NCBI GenBank assembly: GCA_900541135.1
Contig: UQIG01000028.1
Location: forward strand, 1 to 27,421
DNA: 27,421 nucleotides
Source: an uncultured Collinsella sp.
Lineage (GTDB): Bacteria > Actinomycetota > Coriobacteriia > Coriobacteriales > Coriobacteriaceae
Reading direction: 5' to 3'
The notes below the pieces were generated by a model, which did no database searches, was not told the DNA's origin, and was given only the letters and a program-made list of their open reading frames with translations. Positions 15,350 through 22,967 of this stretch are shown here, piece after piece. Positions within the stretch are counted from its first letter, which is position 1. The number at the start of each line of letters is the position of its first letter. The position numbers and the translations under genes were made by a program.

Positions 15350-16000
15350 TTAGCGAAAATGAGCTCCGCGCACACTAAACTTCGCGCGAGCCTTCGCCAG
15401 GCAGTCGTAATGACCCACGTTATGGGCATCGCTCGCGATGAAGCTGTACAGGTTCTGATCGAACAGGCGCTGTGCCGGCTTTTTCTCGCGACCAAATCGA
15501 CCGCCGGCAATAAAGTCCGCCGAAGCCTGCAGCTTGCAGCCCATATCGACCAGGCGCTCCGCCACGCTTACATCCTTTTGAACCGCACGATAGCGCTCAG
15601 GATGAGCGATGATCACCTGGTAGCCACGGCACTGCAAATCGTAAATCGTGTTCTCGTACTCTCTAAACGCATACGCATCGGCATGCGTCGAAAGTTCGAG
15701 CAGAAACTCGTTGGTCCCATCGAAATGCAAGTGCTCCGCGGCATCGATACCAAGCTCAACGAGCTTTCGATGGTTGACCTCGAAGCCCATCTGGAGCGGA
15801 AAGCCGTCAGCGTTATCACGCAGCAGCTCAAAGGCATCCCACATCTTGTCGTAATCAAAATAGGGATCACGGCAGTGAGGAGTGCAAACGATTCTGGTTA
15901 CACCGGCCCGCTTGGCAGCCTCGAGCATCGCCAAGCTCTCATCGAGATCGGCGGCGCCGTCGTCTACACCCGGCAAGATATGGCAATGAATGTCACGCAT
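15350..16000 (-). CDS. cpsB: CpsB/CapC-type tyrosine-protein phosphatase (PHP domain)
   Basis: A 216-residue manganese-dependent phosphatase of the PHP fold that removes phosphate from the tyrosine-rich tail of the partner BY-kinase, resetting polysaccharide assembly. Metal-site motifs are DIHCHILPGVDDGA (residues 3-16), CTPHCRDPYF (39-48), an internal Glu in MGFEVNH, IIAHPERY in the middle and ASDAHN near the C-terminus, all typical of YwqE/CpsB. Start ATG 16000 follows AAGG at about eight bases, only 17 bases after the cpsD stop, so it belongs to the same operon. Length is slightly short compared with the usual 240-260. Confidence 0.92.
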   Translation of the reverse strand: MRDIHCHILPGVDDGAADLDESLAMLEAAKRAGVTRIVCTPHCRDPYFDYDKMWDAFELLRDNADGFPLQMGFEVNHRKLVELGIDAAEHLHFDGTNEFLLELSTHADAYAFREYENTIYDLQCRGYQVIIAHPERYRAVQKDVSVAERLVDMGCKLQASADFIAGGRFGREKKPAQRLFDQNLYSFIASDAHNVGHYDCLAKARAKFSVRGAHFR

Positions 16001-16017
16001 AGGTCAGCCTTAATCAA

Positions 16018-16755
16018 CTAAACGTTTGCTCGGTTGGTGAAGATGCCCTTTTTGGAAGTCCCCTGATCGTCGGAGCCCTTCTTCACCTTCTTACCGTCCT
16101 TGGTGTAGTAGGAGTAGTAGTACTCGCTGGTCTCGGTCTCGCAGTAGTTCATAACGGTACCGATGAGCTTGACCTTCTCGGACTTCTTAAGCTGACCGAT
16201 GGCGTTGAGCGCCTCCTCGCGCTTGGTGAAATCCTCACGCACGACAAAAAGCGCACCGTCGGTCAGACTTGCGATCTCGGCAGCATCGATGAAGGTGCCG
16301 ACCGGGGGAGCATCAAAGATGACGTACTGGAACTTGGCGGACAGTGCCTTTACCAGCTTGGCAAAGCGGTGAGAGACGATGATGTCGGCAGGATTGGGAA
16401 TATGCGGCTCGGCATCGAGGAAGTAAAAGTTCTTCTGACCCGTCTCGACAATCGCCTGGTCAATAGAAACCTGCTCGGAAAGGACTGCATAGAGTCCGCC
16501 GCGGGAGCGGACGCCGAGCATATCGGCAAGGGACCTGCGACGCATATCAGCCTCGACCAGCAGGACGCTCTTGCCGCTGGTGGCGATAGCCTGGGCAAGG
16601 TTGATGGAAACCGTAGACTTACCCTCGTTGGGAATCGAGGAGGTAACGGTGATGGTGCGAATGGGGTCGTCCACGCTCGCAAAGCGGATGTTGGCCAGAA
16701 GGGTCTTGGCGGCATTCTGTACAACGAGCTTATCGGTGTTCTTTGCCTTAGCCAT
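16018..16755 (-). CDS. cpsD: CpsD-type bacterial tyrosine kinase (BY-kinase)
   Basis: The cytoplasmic autokinase of Wzz/Wzx-Wzy-type polysaccharide systems, activated by the membrane adaptor CpsC. The 245-residue protein has Walker A SSIPNEGKST (39-48), Walker A' VLLVEADMRRR (64-74) and Walker B YVIFDAPPV (144-152), then a C-terminal tyrosine cluster SEYYYSYY with five tyrosines at 212-217, the usual autophosphorylation tail. A Lys/Gly-rich end follows. Start ATG 16755 lies two bases after the cpsC stop codon, and its ribosome site AAAGGTGG is inside the last cpsC codons, so the two are translationally coupled. Confidence 0.93.
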   Translation of the reverse strand: MAKAKNTDKLVVQNAAKTLLANIRFASVDDPIRTITVTSSIPNEGKSTVSINLAQAIATSGKSVLLVEADMRRRSLADMLGVRSRGGLYAVLSEQVSIDQAIVETGQKNFYFLDAEPHIPNPADIIVSHRFAKLVKALSAKFQYVIFDAPPVGTFIDAAEIASLTDGALFVVREDFTKREEALNAIGQLKKSEKVKLIGTVMNYCETETSEYYYSYYTKDGKKVKKGSDDQGTSKKGIFTNRANV

Positions 16756-16757
16756 GC

Positions 16758-17414
16758 CTATTTACCACCTTTCATAGCCGGAATTCGGCCAACAACGGGA
16801 ATGCCCAGGAGCTCTTCTGCCTCTTCGGCACCGCGGATGCGGGTATTGAGCATGTCTGCCAAAACGACATAGGCAACTGCGATAAAGATACCGGCGAGGA
16901 ACGCGACAGCAACGTACAGCGTGCGCTTGGGGCCGCTGGGGACTTCGGGAGTTTTAGCCTCGTCGATAACGTTGATGCTCTGGGCAGCGCCGACGTTCTG
17001 AGCGACCGTACTCACCGAGCTGGCCATGGCCTTTGCGACCTTAGCCGTCTCCTTGGCATCGGTGCCGGTAACCGAAAGCGTAATGACACGCGTGGTGGTC
17101 TCGGAGGAAACAGACACCTTGTAGTCATCCAGGTCAGCAAGGCCCAGCTCATTGGCAGCACCGCTCTTAACGCTATCGCTATCCAGCAGCGTGGCGATAT
17201 CGTTGGAAAGCATCTGGCTCGCCGAGAGATCGTTGTAGCTCATCTGACCGCTATCGTCGGTCTTGGCGAGAATGTACATGCTCGTCGTCGCGGTGTAGGT
17301 GTTGCCCATCGCAACGAAGGACACGATGCCCATGGCGATCGCACAGACCACCGGAAGGGTGATGACCAGCTTGAGGTGCTTCTTCAGCAGCTGGAACAGT
17401 TCGAGAAGGGTCAT
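16758..17414 (-). CDS. cpsC: CpsC/Wzz-family chain-length regulator and kinase activator
   Basis: A 218-residue polysaccharide co-polymerase. TM1 is at about 15-37, an extracytoplasmic domain of about 125 residues follows, then the proline-rich membrane-proximal TPEVPSGPKR (155-164), TM2 at about 165-188, and a short cytosolic C-terminus (TRIRGAEEAEELLGIPVVGRIP) that in this family docks on and activates the BY-kinase. Kinase and adaptor are separate proteins as in Gram-positives. ATG 17414 is preceded by AAAGG nine bases upstream. It is the first gene of the C-D-B operon; the promoter lies somewhere in 17415-17530 but is not clear-cut. No glycosyltransferase, flippase or polymerase gene lies nearby. 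Confidence 0.92.
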   Translation of the reverse strand: MTLLELFQLLKKHLKLVITLPVVCAIAMGIVSFVAMGNTYTATTSMYILAKTDDSGQMSYNDLSASQMLSNDIATLLDSDSVKSGAANELGLADLDDYKVSVSSETTTRVITLSVTGTDAKETAKVAKAMASSVSTVAQNVGAAQSINVIDEAKTPEVPSGPKRTLYVAVAFLAGIFIAVAYVVLADMLNTRIRGAEEAEELLGIPVVGRIPAMKGGK

Positions 17415-17555
17415 GCAGCTTGCCTTTCATTTCCCCAGTTCGGATTGACAAAACTGTCCGTATGTTATCGCATCTTTTTACCGAGACCAAACTCTATACA
17501 TAAGAAACAGGCTCTCCTGTAAAAATGTCGGAAGCAATCGTAAAATTGCACAACA

Positions 17556-17584
17556 ACGCCGCACCCGAAAGTCAAATGCGGCGT
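17556..17584 (-). terminator. hairpin terminator after phoR
   Basis: ACGCCGCA (17556-17563) and TGCGGCGT (17577-17584) form a perfect 8-bp stem with a 13-base loop, 26 bases past the histidine kinase stop. On the minus strand a T-rich but not uniform stretch (TGTTGTGCAATTTT) follows. Confidence 0.6.
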
Positions 17585-17609
17585 CTACATCAATACCTAT
17601 GTTGTATCG

Positions 17610-19034
17610 CTATGCGAATGGCTCGTCCTGCTGTATGGGAAACGTCACCGTAATGGTGGTTCCCACGCCCAACGCGCTCGACAGATCGAGCGTGGCGTGA
17701 TGATACAGGGCCGCATGCTTGACAATGGCAAGCCCCAGACCGGTTCCGCCGCGCGCCTTGGACCTACTCTTGTCCACGCGATAGAACCGCTCAAATACCT
17801 TGCCCTGTTCTTCAGGCGCGATACCGATTCCCGTGTCGGCGACCGCAAGGAACGGATGGCCTTCGTCGTTGGTGCCGCACTGCAGCGTAACCGTACCGCC
17901 GGGTCGATTGTAGCGGATGGCGTTGCTCGCCAGATTATAGATGAGCTCGTCAATCAAGCGCGACACGCCCTCGATGACCACAGGCTTGGTCTCATGACTT
18001 ATCGTCACATTCGCCTGACGGGCGACCTGTTCAAGACGCTGCTCAACCGCGTAGATGGCACGCGAGAGCTCAATAGGCTCCGTGGACCCAATGGGCACCG
18101 CCTCGCCCTCAGTTGCACGCTCGGCCTCGTCCAAGTTAGACAGCGTAAGGATGTCATTGACAAGCGCTGCCAAGCGGCCCGCCTCACGATAGATGCGACC
18201 GCCAAAGTTGCGCAGGTCGTCCTCGCCCTCGACCATGCCGTTTGCGATGAGCTCGGCATAGCCCGAAATCGCCGTAAGCGGCGTCTTGAGCTCATGGGTG
18301 ATATTCGCCGTGAACTCGCGGCGCATACGATCGTTGTCCGCCAGCACCGCCATTTGGCGCTTGAGTTCCTGGCGCTGCGACTCGATACGCTCAAGCATGG
18401 GGACCATCTCGGCATAGGCGTGCTCATAGCTACGGCGTGGGTGGTCCAAATCCACCTCTTGCAACGGCGCGATGATGGCACGGGACTCGCGGCGCGCCAT
18501 AAAAAACGAGAGTACCGCACCCGCTGCTGCGATAAGCAGCATCGGCGCCACCATCGACAGCAAAATCGCCGCAACGCCAGGCTGGGCCTGCGCCAAGCGG
18601 ACAACCTGGCCGTTATCAAGGGCGACGGCGCGATACAGCATAATCTCGTCGAGCGTAGAGCTTGCGCGCTCCGCGGAACCCGAACCATTCTCAAAGGCCT
18701 CGATGACCTCGGGGCGATCGCCATGGTTGGGCAGTGTGGAAGGCGACGCCTCGTTGTCGTAGGCAACCGATCCATCCTTGTTAATCAGCGTGATGCGCAA
18801 GTCCTCGCGATCGAGGCTACGCAAGAACGGGATGGGCTCCTGCTGCTCGTCGAGGGCGGCAGCAATGAGCTCGGTTTCCTGCGCCAGATTGGCACTCGTG
18901 GCATCCGCCAAGGTGTTTTGCACAAAGAACGCACCCAGCACCGTAAACGCCACGATAACCGCCATGGCGCAGACAAAGATCGTCACAAAAACGCGGTGCG
19001 ACAGCGTATGTTTTCCCTGGGGGGCGAAGACCAC
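17610..19034 (-). CDS. phoR: PhoR-type sensor histidine kinase
   Basis: A 474-residue membrane sensor kinase. TM1 is at 15-38, an extracytoplasmic domain at about 39-152, TM2 at 154-178, then a helical linker. The DHp domain has the H-box ANITHELKTPL (His247 phosphoacceptor), and the ATPase domain has N box YNLASNAIRYN (366-376), G1 VADTGIGI (398-405), F box FERFYRVDKSRS and G2 GGTGLGLAI (429-437). This is a full, intact kinase of the PhoR/SenX3-like class. Start is GTG 19034, seven bases after GGAG, three bases past the regulator's stop, so the pair is tightly co-translated. With pstB upstream, a role in phosphate sensing is likely but inferred. Confidence 0.93.
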   Translation of the reverse strand: MVFAPQGKHTLSHRVFVTIFVCAMAVIVAFTVLGAFFVQNTLADATSANLAQETELIAAALDEQQEPIPFLRSLDREDLRITLINKDGSVAYDNEASPSTLPNHGDRPEVIEAFENGSGSAERASSTLDEIMLYRAVALDNGQVVRLAQAQPGVAAILLSMVAPMLLIAAAGAVLSFFMARRESRAIIAPLQEVDLDHPRRSYEHAYAEMVPMLERIESQRQELKRQMAVLADNDRMRREFTANITHELKTPLTAISGYAELIANGMVEGEDDLRNFGGRIYREAGRLAALVNDILTLSNLDEAERATEGEAVPIGSTEPIELSRAIYAVEQRLEQVARQANVTISHETKPVVIEGVSRLIDELIYNLASNAIRYNRPGGTVTLQCGTNDEGHPFLAVADTGIGIAPEEQGKVFERFYRVDKSRSKARGGTGLGLAIVKHAALYHHATLDLSSALGVGTTITVTFPIQQDEPFA

Positions 19035-19037
19035 GGG

Positions 19038-19766
19038 TTACTCCTCCGATGCGGTGGCCGCGGTGACGTCACCTTCGGCACCATCACCGGCAGAAGGCTC
19101 GGCCAAGCGGTAGCCCACGCCGCGCACGGTCTCGATGGCGCTGGCATGCTCGCCCAGTTTTTGGCGAAGCGTCTGCACGTGCACGTCAACAGTGCGCGAA
19201 CCGCCGTCGAAGTCCCAGCCCCACACGCTCTGCAGCAACGACTCGCGGGTAAAGACCACGCCGGGCTTGCGCATGAGGTACTCGAGCAGGTCGAACTCGC
19301 GCAGGGTGAGCTTAAGCGACTCGCCGGCAACAGTCACCTCACGATGGCTGGGCGAGAGCACAATGTCGCCCACGCTGAGCACATCGCTTGCCTGTTTGAC
19401 CATGCCGCCGCGACGCAGCAGTGCGCGGCAGCGGCTGGCGAGCTCCATGAGCGAAAACGGCTTAGTCAGGTAATCGTCGGCACCGCCATCGAGCGCCATC
19501 ACCTTGTCGAGCTCGGTATCCTTGGCGGTAAGCATCATGATGGGCACCGTCGCCGTCAGGCGATCGGCACGCAGTCGACGCATAATCGCCAAGCCATCGG
19601 TATCGGGCAGCATGATGTCGAGCAGGACGGCATCGGGTACCCGTCGCGCCACAGCAGCCTTAAACTCACCGTCGCACGAAAAGCCCTCGGCCTCAATCCC
19701 CTGCTTGCGCAGCGCATAGACCGTCAAATCCCTGATGTTGTCATCGTCCTCGACGTAATAGATCAT
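19038..19766 (-). CDS. phoB: PhoB/RegX3-type OmpR-family response regulator
   Basis: A 242-residue two-domain transcription regulator. The receiver has the acidic pocket EDDD (6-9), phosphoacceptor Asp50 in VLLDIMLPD, Thr80 and Lys102 (TKPF). A winged-helix DNA-binding domain occupies roughly 125-225, with LTLREFDLLEYLM, SVWGWDFDGGSRTVDVHVQTLRQKL and the final VRGVGYRL. An Ala/Glu-rich tail follows. The ATG at 19766 is preceded by AAAGGGG at about eight bases and gives the proper MIYYVEDDD opening; an upstream ATG at 19790 is disfavoured. It is followed at three bases by its kinase and preceded by pstB, so it is likely a phosphate-starvation regulator. Confidence 0.93.
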   Translation of the reverse strand: MIYYVEDDDNIRDLTVYALRKQGIEAEGFSCDGEFKAAVARRVPDAVLLDIMLPDTDGLAIMRRLRADRLTATVPIMMLTAKDTELDKVMALDGGADDYLTKPFSLMELASRCRALLRRGGMVKQASDVLSVGDIVLSPSHREVTVAGESLKLTLREFDLLEYLMRKPGVVFTRESLLQSVWGWDFDGGSRTVDVHVQTLRQKLGEHASAIETVRGVGYRLAEPSAGDGAEGDVTAATASEE

Positions 19767-19806
19767 GTTGAACCCCTTTGCGGCCGGCATGACCGCATCT
19801 TAACCC

Positions 19807-19820
19807 TAAAGGTACCTTTA
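19807..19820. promoter_or_regulatory. 14-base perfect palindrome between pstB and phoB
   Basis: TAAAGGTACCTTTA is a perfect palindrome in the 64-base gap between the pstB stop and the phoB start. A 14-base perfect palindrome in so small a gap may be an operator or a small RNA hairpin. A TTAAGAT at about 19804-19798 on the minus strand could be a -10 just downstream of it. Confidence 0.35.
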
Positions 19821-19830
19821 CTAGATGGTA

Positions 19831-20706
19831 TCAGCCAAAACGCCCCGTCAAATAATCCGCCGTGCGCGGATCGGTCGGATTCTTGAAGAGTTGCGCGGTG
19901 GGCGCGTGCTCCACCAGCTCACCCAGCAAAAAGAATGCGACCGAATCGGAGATACGCGCCGCCTGCTGCATATTGTGCGTAACGACCACGAGCGTGCAGG
20001 TCTCTTTGAGCTCGCAGGCCAGCTGCTCCACCACCAGCGTCGACACAGGGTCGAGTGCCGAGGTCGGCTCGTCCATCAGCAGAATGTCGGGCTGCACGGC
20101 AAGCGCGCGGGCGATGCACAGGCGCTGCTGCTGTCCACCCGAAAGACCCAGGCCCGACTCTTTGAGCTTGTCCTTGACCTCGTCCCACAGGGCAGCGCGA
20201 CGCAGGGAGTCCTCGACCAGCTCATCGAGCACGACGCGGTCACGCACTCCCATGCCGCGAGGACCGTACGCGACGTTGTCGTAGATGCTCATGGGAAACG
20301 GGTTGGGGCGCTGAAACACCATGCCCACGCGCTGGCGAAGGCGGCAGATGTCGTAATCGCCCAGGATATCTTGACCATCGAGCGCAATCTTGCCCTCGAT
20401 GCGGCAATCCTTGATGCCGTCGTTCATGCGGTTAAAGCAGCGCAGCAACGTGGACTTTCCGCAGCCCGAAGGCCCGATGAACGAGGTGATCTGCTTGTCG
20501 CGGATCTTGATATTCACGTCCTTGAGCGCATGATGGTCGCCATAGAACAGGTCGAGGCCCTCGACGTCGATGCGCGTCGGCGAGGCGGCAAGATCCTCTG
20601 CCGTGGGGCGAGTCGCATCCCCAACCTCGCGCTCGTGCGCGGCCTCGGCCTGCGCTTTCATGAGTTCTTCAAGCTCCGTGGGCTCCACAGCCGCAGCAGC
20701 CGTCAT
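19831..20706 (-). CDS. pstB: phosphate ABC transporter ATP-binding protein PstB
   Basis: The ATPase of the high-affinity phosphate importer PstSCAB. The 291-residue protein shows Walker A GPSGCGKST (78-86), Q-loop FQRPNPFPMS (131-140, typical of PstB), ABC signature LSGGQQQRL (188-196), Walker B ILLMDEPTS (208-216) and H-loop VVTHNMQQA. It carries an extra acidic/Ala-rich N-terminus of about 45 residues before the ABC domain, compared with the usual 250-260-residue PstB. ATG 20706 is chosen because GGAGG lies eight bases upstream; a GTG at 20721 overlaps that site. Oddity: pstS, pstC, pstA and phoU are absent, and the gene next upstream on this strand is a VanS-like kinase. The permease genes must be elsewhere or missing. 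Confidence 0.95.
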   Translation of the reverse strand: MTAAAAVEPTELEELMKAQAEAAHEREVGDATRPTAEDLAASPTRIDVEGLDLFYGDHHALKDVNIKIRDKQITSFIGPSGCGKSTLLRCFNRMNDGIKDCRIEGKIALDGQDILGDYDICRLRQRVGMVFQRPNPFPMSIYDNVAYGPRGMGVRDRVVLDELVEDSLRRAALWDEVKDKLKESGLGLSGGQQQRLCIARALAVQPDILLMDEPTSALDPVSTLVVEQLACELKETCTLVVVTHNMQQAARISDSVAFFLLGELVEHAPTAQLFKNPTDPRTADYLTGRFG

Positions 20707-20782
20707 ACCGCATACCTCCACATCGATATCAATTCAGCAGTATCGATAGTAGAAATCGCGGCTCATATGTACGTGAGCGCAT

Positions 20783-20798
20783 TGTCAAGTGTTTGTAA
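20783..20798 (-). promoter_or_regulatory. PhoP-box-like direct repeat upstream of pstB
   Basis: On the minus strand TTACAA (20798-20793) and TTGACA (20788-20783) repeat with a four-base spacer, close to the TT(A/T/C)ACA repeats with 10-11-base period bound by PhoP in Bacillus. TTGACA may also act as the -35, with TATGAG 15 bases downstream as a poor -10. It lies about 80 bases upstream of the pstB ATG. Phosphate control by the adjacent PhoB-type regulator is an inference. Confidence 0.45.
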
Positions 20799-20809
20799 GG
20801 GCACGCTGG

Positions 20810-22048
20810 CTATGCGGCGGGCAGCTCGATGGTGAATATCGTGTGTTCGGGCGTCGATTCACATGCAACGGTACCGCCGTGTGCCGCGATGATCTCCTTG
20901 GCAATAGCAAGGCCCAGACCGGCACCACCGCGATTGGTCGCACGCGCCGCATCCAGGCGATAGAACTTCTCAAAGATCACCTTGAGCTTAGCCGCAGGGA
21001 TAGGATCGCCCTGATTGATAAAGCGCACGCGCACGCCGCCATCGTCTTGGCGCCCGGCCTCAATCGTGATAGTCGAGCCCTCATAGCTATAGGCGACGGC
21101 GTTTTTCATGATGTTGTTGAACACGCGGGCCATCTTGTCGCCATCCACGAGCACCGTCAGGTCCTCGCGAATATCAACTTGGGCTTCCTTATGCTGCTCG
21201 TTGAGGATGGGATAGAACTCGTCAGCCACCTGAGCCAGCAGCAACCCCAGATCAACATAGCCGCGCGTGAGCACGATATCGTGGAAGTCAAAGCGCGTGA
21301 TATCGAAGAACTCTTCAATGAGCGCATCGAGCCGGTGCGCCTTGTCGAGCGCCACGCCCGTAAAGTGCGCACGTTGCTCAACCGGCAGCTCAGGAGCCTC
21401 TTGCAGCAGCGAAAGATAGCCCACCACACTGGCAAGCGGGGTGCGTAGGTCATGTGCCAAGTACGTGACCAGATCGTCCTTGCGATGCGACTCGTCACGC
21501 AGAGCTTGCTGCACCTTGCGCTCACGGTCACGCACGCGGTTAAGGGCGCCCTCGACCTCCAAGAAGTCGCCGTCGATGTTGTCCCAGGTGTCGGGGTGAT
21601 CGATCAGGCGATCTTGAATACGAACAGCCAGCACACAATCGGCATGCTGCTCGCCCTGCTCGTAGCCCTGGTAGTACAGGGCGCGGCCGCACAAGAACAG
21701 CACGCACACGGCAAGCGCCAGCACAAAGCCAAGCATGTTGAATACAAAGCCGACATCAAACAGCACCGGCCCTTCGATGCCGCCGAGCGCCATGGCGCCA
21801 ATCGCCAACGTCATGGCCCACGCGGCGCCGCCAATCACCACGCAGCGGCACACAATCTCAAATCGATCGATCAGCAAAAAGCCAACAAGCAGCACCGCCA
21901 AGATTCCGACGATGTTGTCGATGCCAATCAGCAGCAGGCTCAGCAAAAAGAGCAGCACCGTTGCAAGCGCGCGGTTGTCGACGACCGACCTCACGTATTC
22001 AAAGAGCCGATCGGGCACCTCGAACGCTTGCCTATCGTCTTTTGTCAT
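20810..22048 (-). CDS. VanS-like histidine kinase with four membrane helices
   Basis: A 412-residue kinase. The catalytic part is VanS-like: H-box LVTYLAHDLRTPLASVVGYLSLLQEAPELP with His199, N box NNIMKNAVAYS (311-321), an atypical G1 written INQGDPIP rather than DxGxG (also seen in VanS), IFEKFYRLDAAR, and G2 GGAGLGLAI (374-382). The N-terminus differs from VanS, which has two TMs around an external domain. Here about four helices (27-45, 46-61, 69-90, 101-121) are joined by short loops, so sensing is probably within the membrane or through a partner. ATG 22048 follows GAGG at eight bases, 26 bases after the regulator stop. A role in cell-wall stress is inferred from the similarity and the divergent carboxypeptidase. 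Confidence 0.9.
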   Translation of the reverse strand: MTKDDRQAFEVPDRLFEYVRSVVDNRALATVLLFLLSLLLIGIDNIVGILAVLLVGFLLIDRFEIVCRCVVIGGAAWAMTLAIGAMALGGIEGPVLFDVGFVFNMLGFVLALAVCVLFLCGRALYYQGYEQGEQHADCVLAVRIQDRLIDHPDTWDNIDGDFLEVEGALNRVRDRERKVQQALRDESHRKDDLVTYLAHDLRTPLASVVGYLSLLQEAPELPVEQRAHFTGVALDKAHRLDALIEEFFDITRFDFHDIVLTRGYVDLGLLLAQVADEFYPILNEQHKEAQVDIREDLTVLVDGDKMARVFNNIMKNAVAYSYEGSTITIEAGRQDDGGVRVRFINQGDPIPAAKLKVIFEKFYRLDAARATNRGGAGLGLAIAKEIIAAHGGTVACESTPEHTIFTIELPAA

Positions 22049-22074
22049 ATCAAGATCCTCACAAGCGAAAAGCG

Positions 22075-22770
22075 TTATTCGATGATGTAGCCGACGCCCC
22101 AGACGTTTTTGATAAAGCGTGGCTTTTGTGCGTCGTCGCCGATCTTTTCGCGCAAGTGGCGAATATGCACCATCACCGTATTGTTGGAGCCGGACATAAA
22201 GTCCTCGTTCCATACCGCGCGGAACAGGTCCTCCACGGCCACCACGCTGCCGCGATGCTCGACCAGATACAGCAAGATTGAATACTCGGTGGGTGTGAGG
22301 CGTACCGGTGAACCGTCCACCGTTACGGAACGAGCATCGCGGTTGATCTCCAAGCCGTCGAGCTGAATGGTCGGCGACTCGGCCGCCTGCGCACGGCTAC
22401 CGTAGCTGGTGTAGCGGCGAAGCTGAGCGTGCACACGCGCGATGAGCTCCAGCGGGCGGAACGGCTTAACCACGTAATCGTCCGCACCAAGCGAAAGGCC
22501 CTCGATCTTGTCTTGCTGGGCATCGCGCGCCGTCAGCATGATCACAGGATAGGTATGGCTGGAACGGATCGTACGCAGCAGCACAAATCCATCGATATCG
22601 GGCAGCATGACATCCAGCAGCGCCAAATCGAACTCCTGCTCCAAGATTGCCTTGGCAGCATCGGCCCCGCTATAGGCAATCTGGACATCAAAGCCCTCTT
22701 TTGTAAGGTAGATACCAACCAAGTCGGCGATGGCCTTCTCGTCATCAACTACCAGTATGCGCTCGTTCAT
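22075..22770 (-). CDS. VanR-like OmpR-family response regulator
   Basis: A 231-residue DNA-binding response regulator. The receiver has Asp9/Asp10, phosphoacceptor Asp53 (LALLDVMLPD), Thr80 and Lys102 (VKPFRPLELIARVHAQLRRY). The winged-helix domain ends SNNTVMVHIRHLREKIGDD...IKNVWGVGYIIE. This wording is strikingly like enterococcal VanR (SNNTITVHIRHLREKM, KTVWGVGYKIE as I recall it), hence the name. No vanHAX ligase genes are present, so this is not a resistance cluster in itself. It starts at ATG 22770 and is divergent from the dacA carboxypeptidase gene, which it may control. CATAAT at 22796-22791 could be its -10. Confidence 0.92.
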   Translation of the reverse strand: MNERILVVDDEKAIADLVGIYLTKEGFDVQIAYSGADAAKAILEQEFDLALLDVMLPDIDGFVLLRTIRSSHTYPVIMLTARDAQQDKIEGLSLGADDYVVKPFRPLELIARVHAQLRRYTSYGSRAQAAESPTIQLDGLEINRDARSVTVDGSPVRLTPTEYSILLYLVEHRGSVVAVEDLFRAVWNEDFMSGSNNTVMVHIRHLREKIGDDAQKPRFIKNVWGVGYIIE

Positions 22771-22835
22771 GCGTGCTCCTCTCGCGCTCCATTATGCCCG
22801 AGGCGACGCACGCCACACACAACAAGCGTGGGTGA

Positions 22836-22850
22836 TTAAGTCGGCCTTAA
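22836..22850. promoter_or_regulatory. TTAAG-N5-CTTAA palindrome in the divergent vanR/dacA gap
   Basis: A perfect inverted repeat with five-base arms and five-base centre, lying in the 197-base region between the two divergent genes, 66 bases from the VanR-like start and about 75 bases before the dacA -10. It is well placed to serve both promoters. The binding protein, perhaps the VanR-like regulator, is inferred. Confidence 0.4.
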
Positions 22851-22922
22851 GCACCCTTGTGCCCGTTCGGGCGCGGATGTGGGCCACGCACGCACGCGAT
22901 GATCGTCGACGCCGGCAAACGA

Positions 22923-22928
22923 TATACT
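22923..22928 (+). promoter_or_regulatory. dacA -10 box (TATACT)
   Basis: TATACT lies 40 bases upstream of the GTG start. No good -35 lies at 17 bases (TGATCG), which fits a promoter needing an activator. Its position argues against the upstream in-frame starts at 22857 and 22899, which lie ahead of it. Confidence 0.45.
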
Positions 22929-22967
22929 CTAGTTCCAGAAGAGACCATCCCGTCGAAAGCGAAATCT

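Noticed and set aside
17697..19886. 729-residue plus-strand open frame opposite phoR and phoB
   Set aside because: It lies antisense to two genes with clear catalytic motifs. Its His/Arg-rich composition is typical of a reverse-complement frame in GC-rich coding DNA, and no ribosome site or domain is visible.
20810..22770. A complete vancomycin-resistance cluster
   Set aside because: Only regulator and kinase are VanR/VanS-like. No vanH, vanA-type ligase or vanX is present in the window.
22857..22967. Upstream extension of dacA (37 extra residues)
   Set aside because: It covers the TATACT box and would bury the signal peptide 37 residues in. The GTG at 22968 gives a normal signal sequence.
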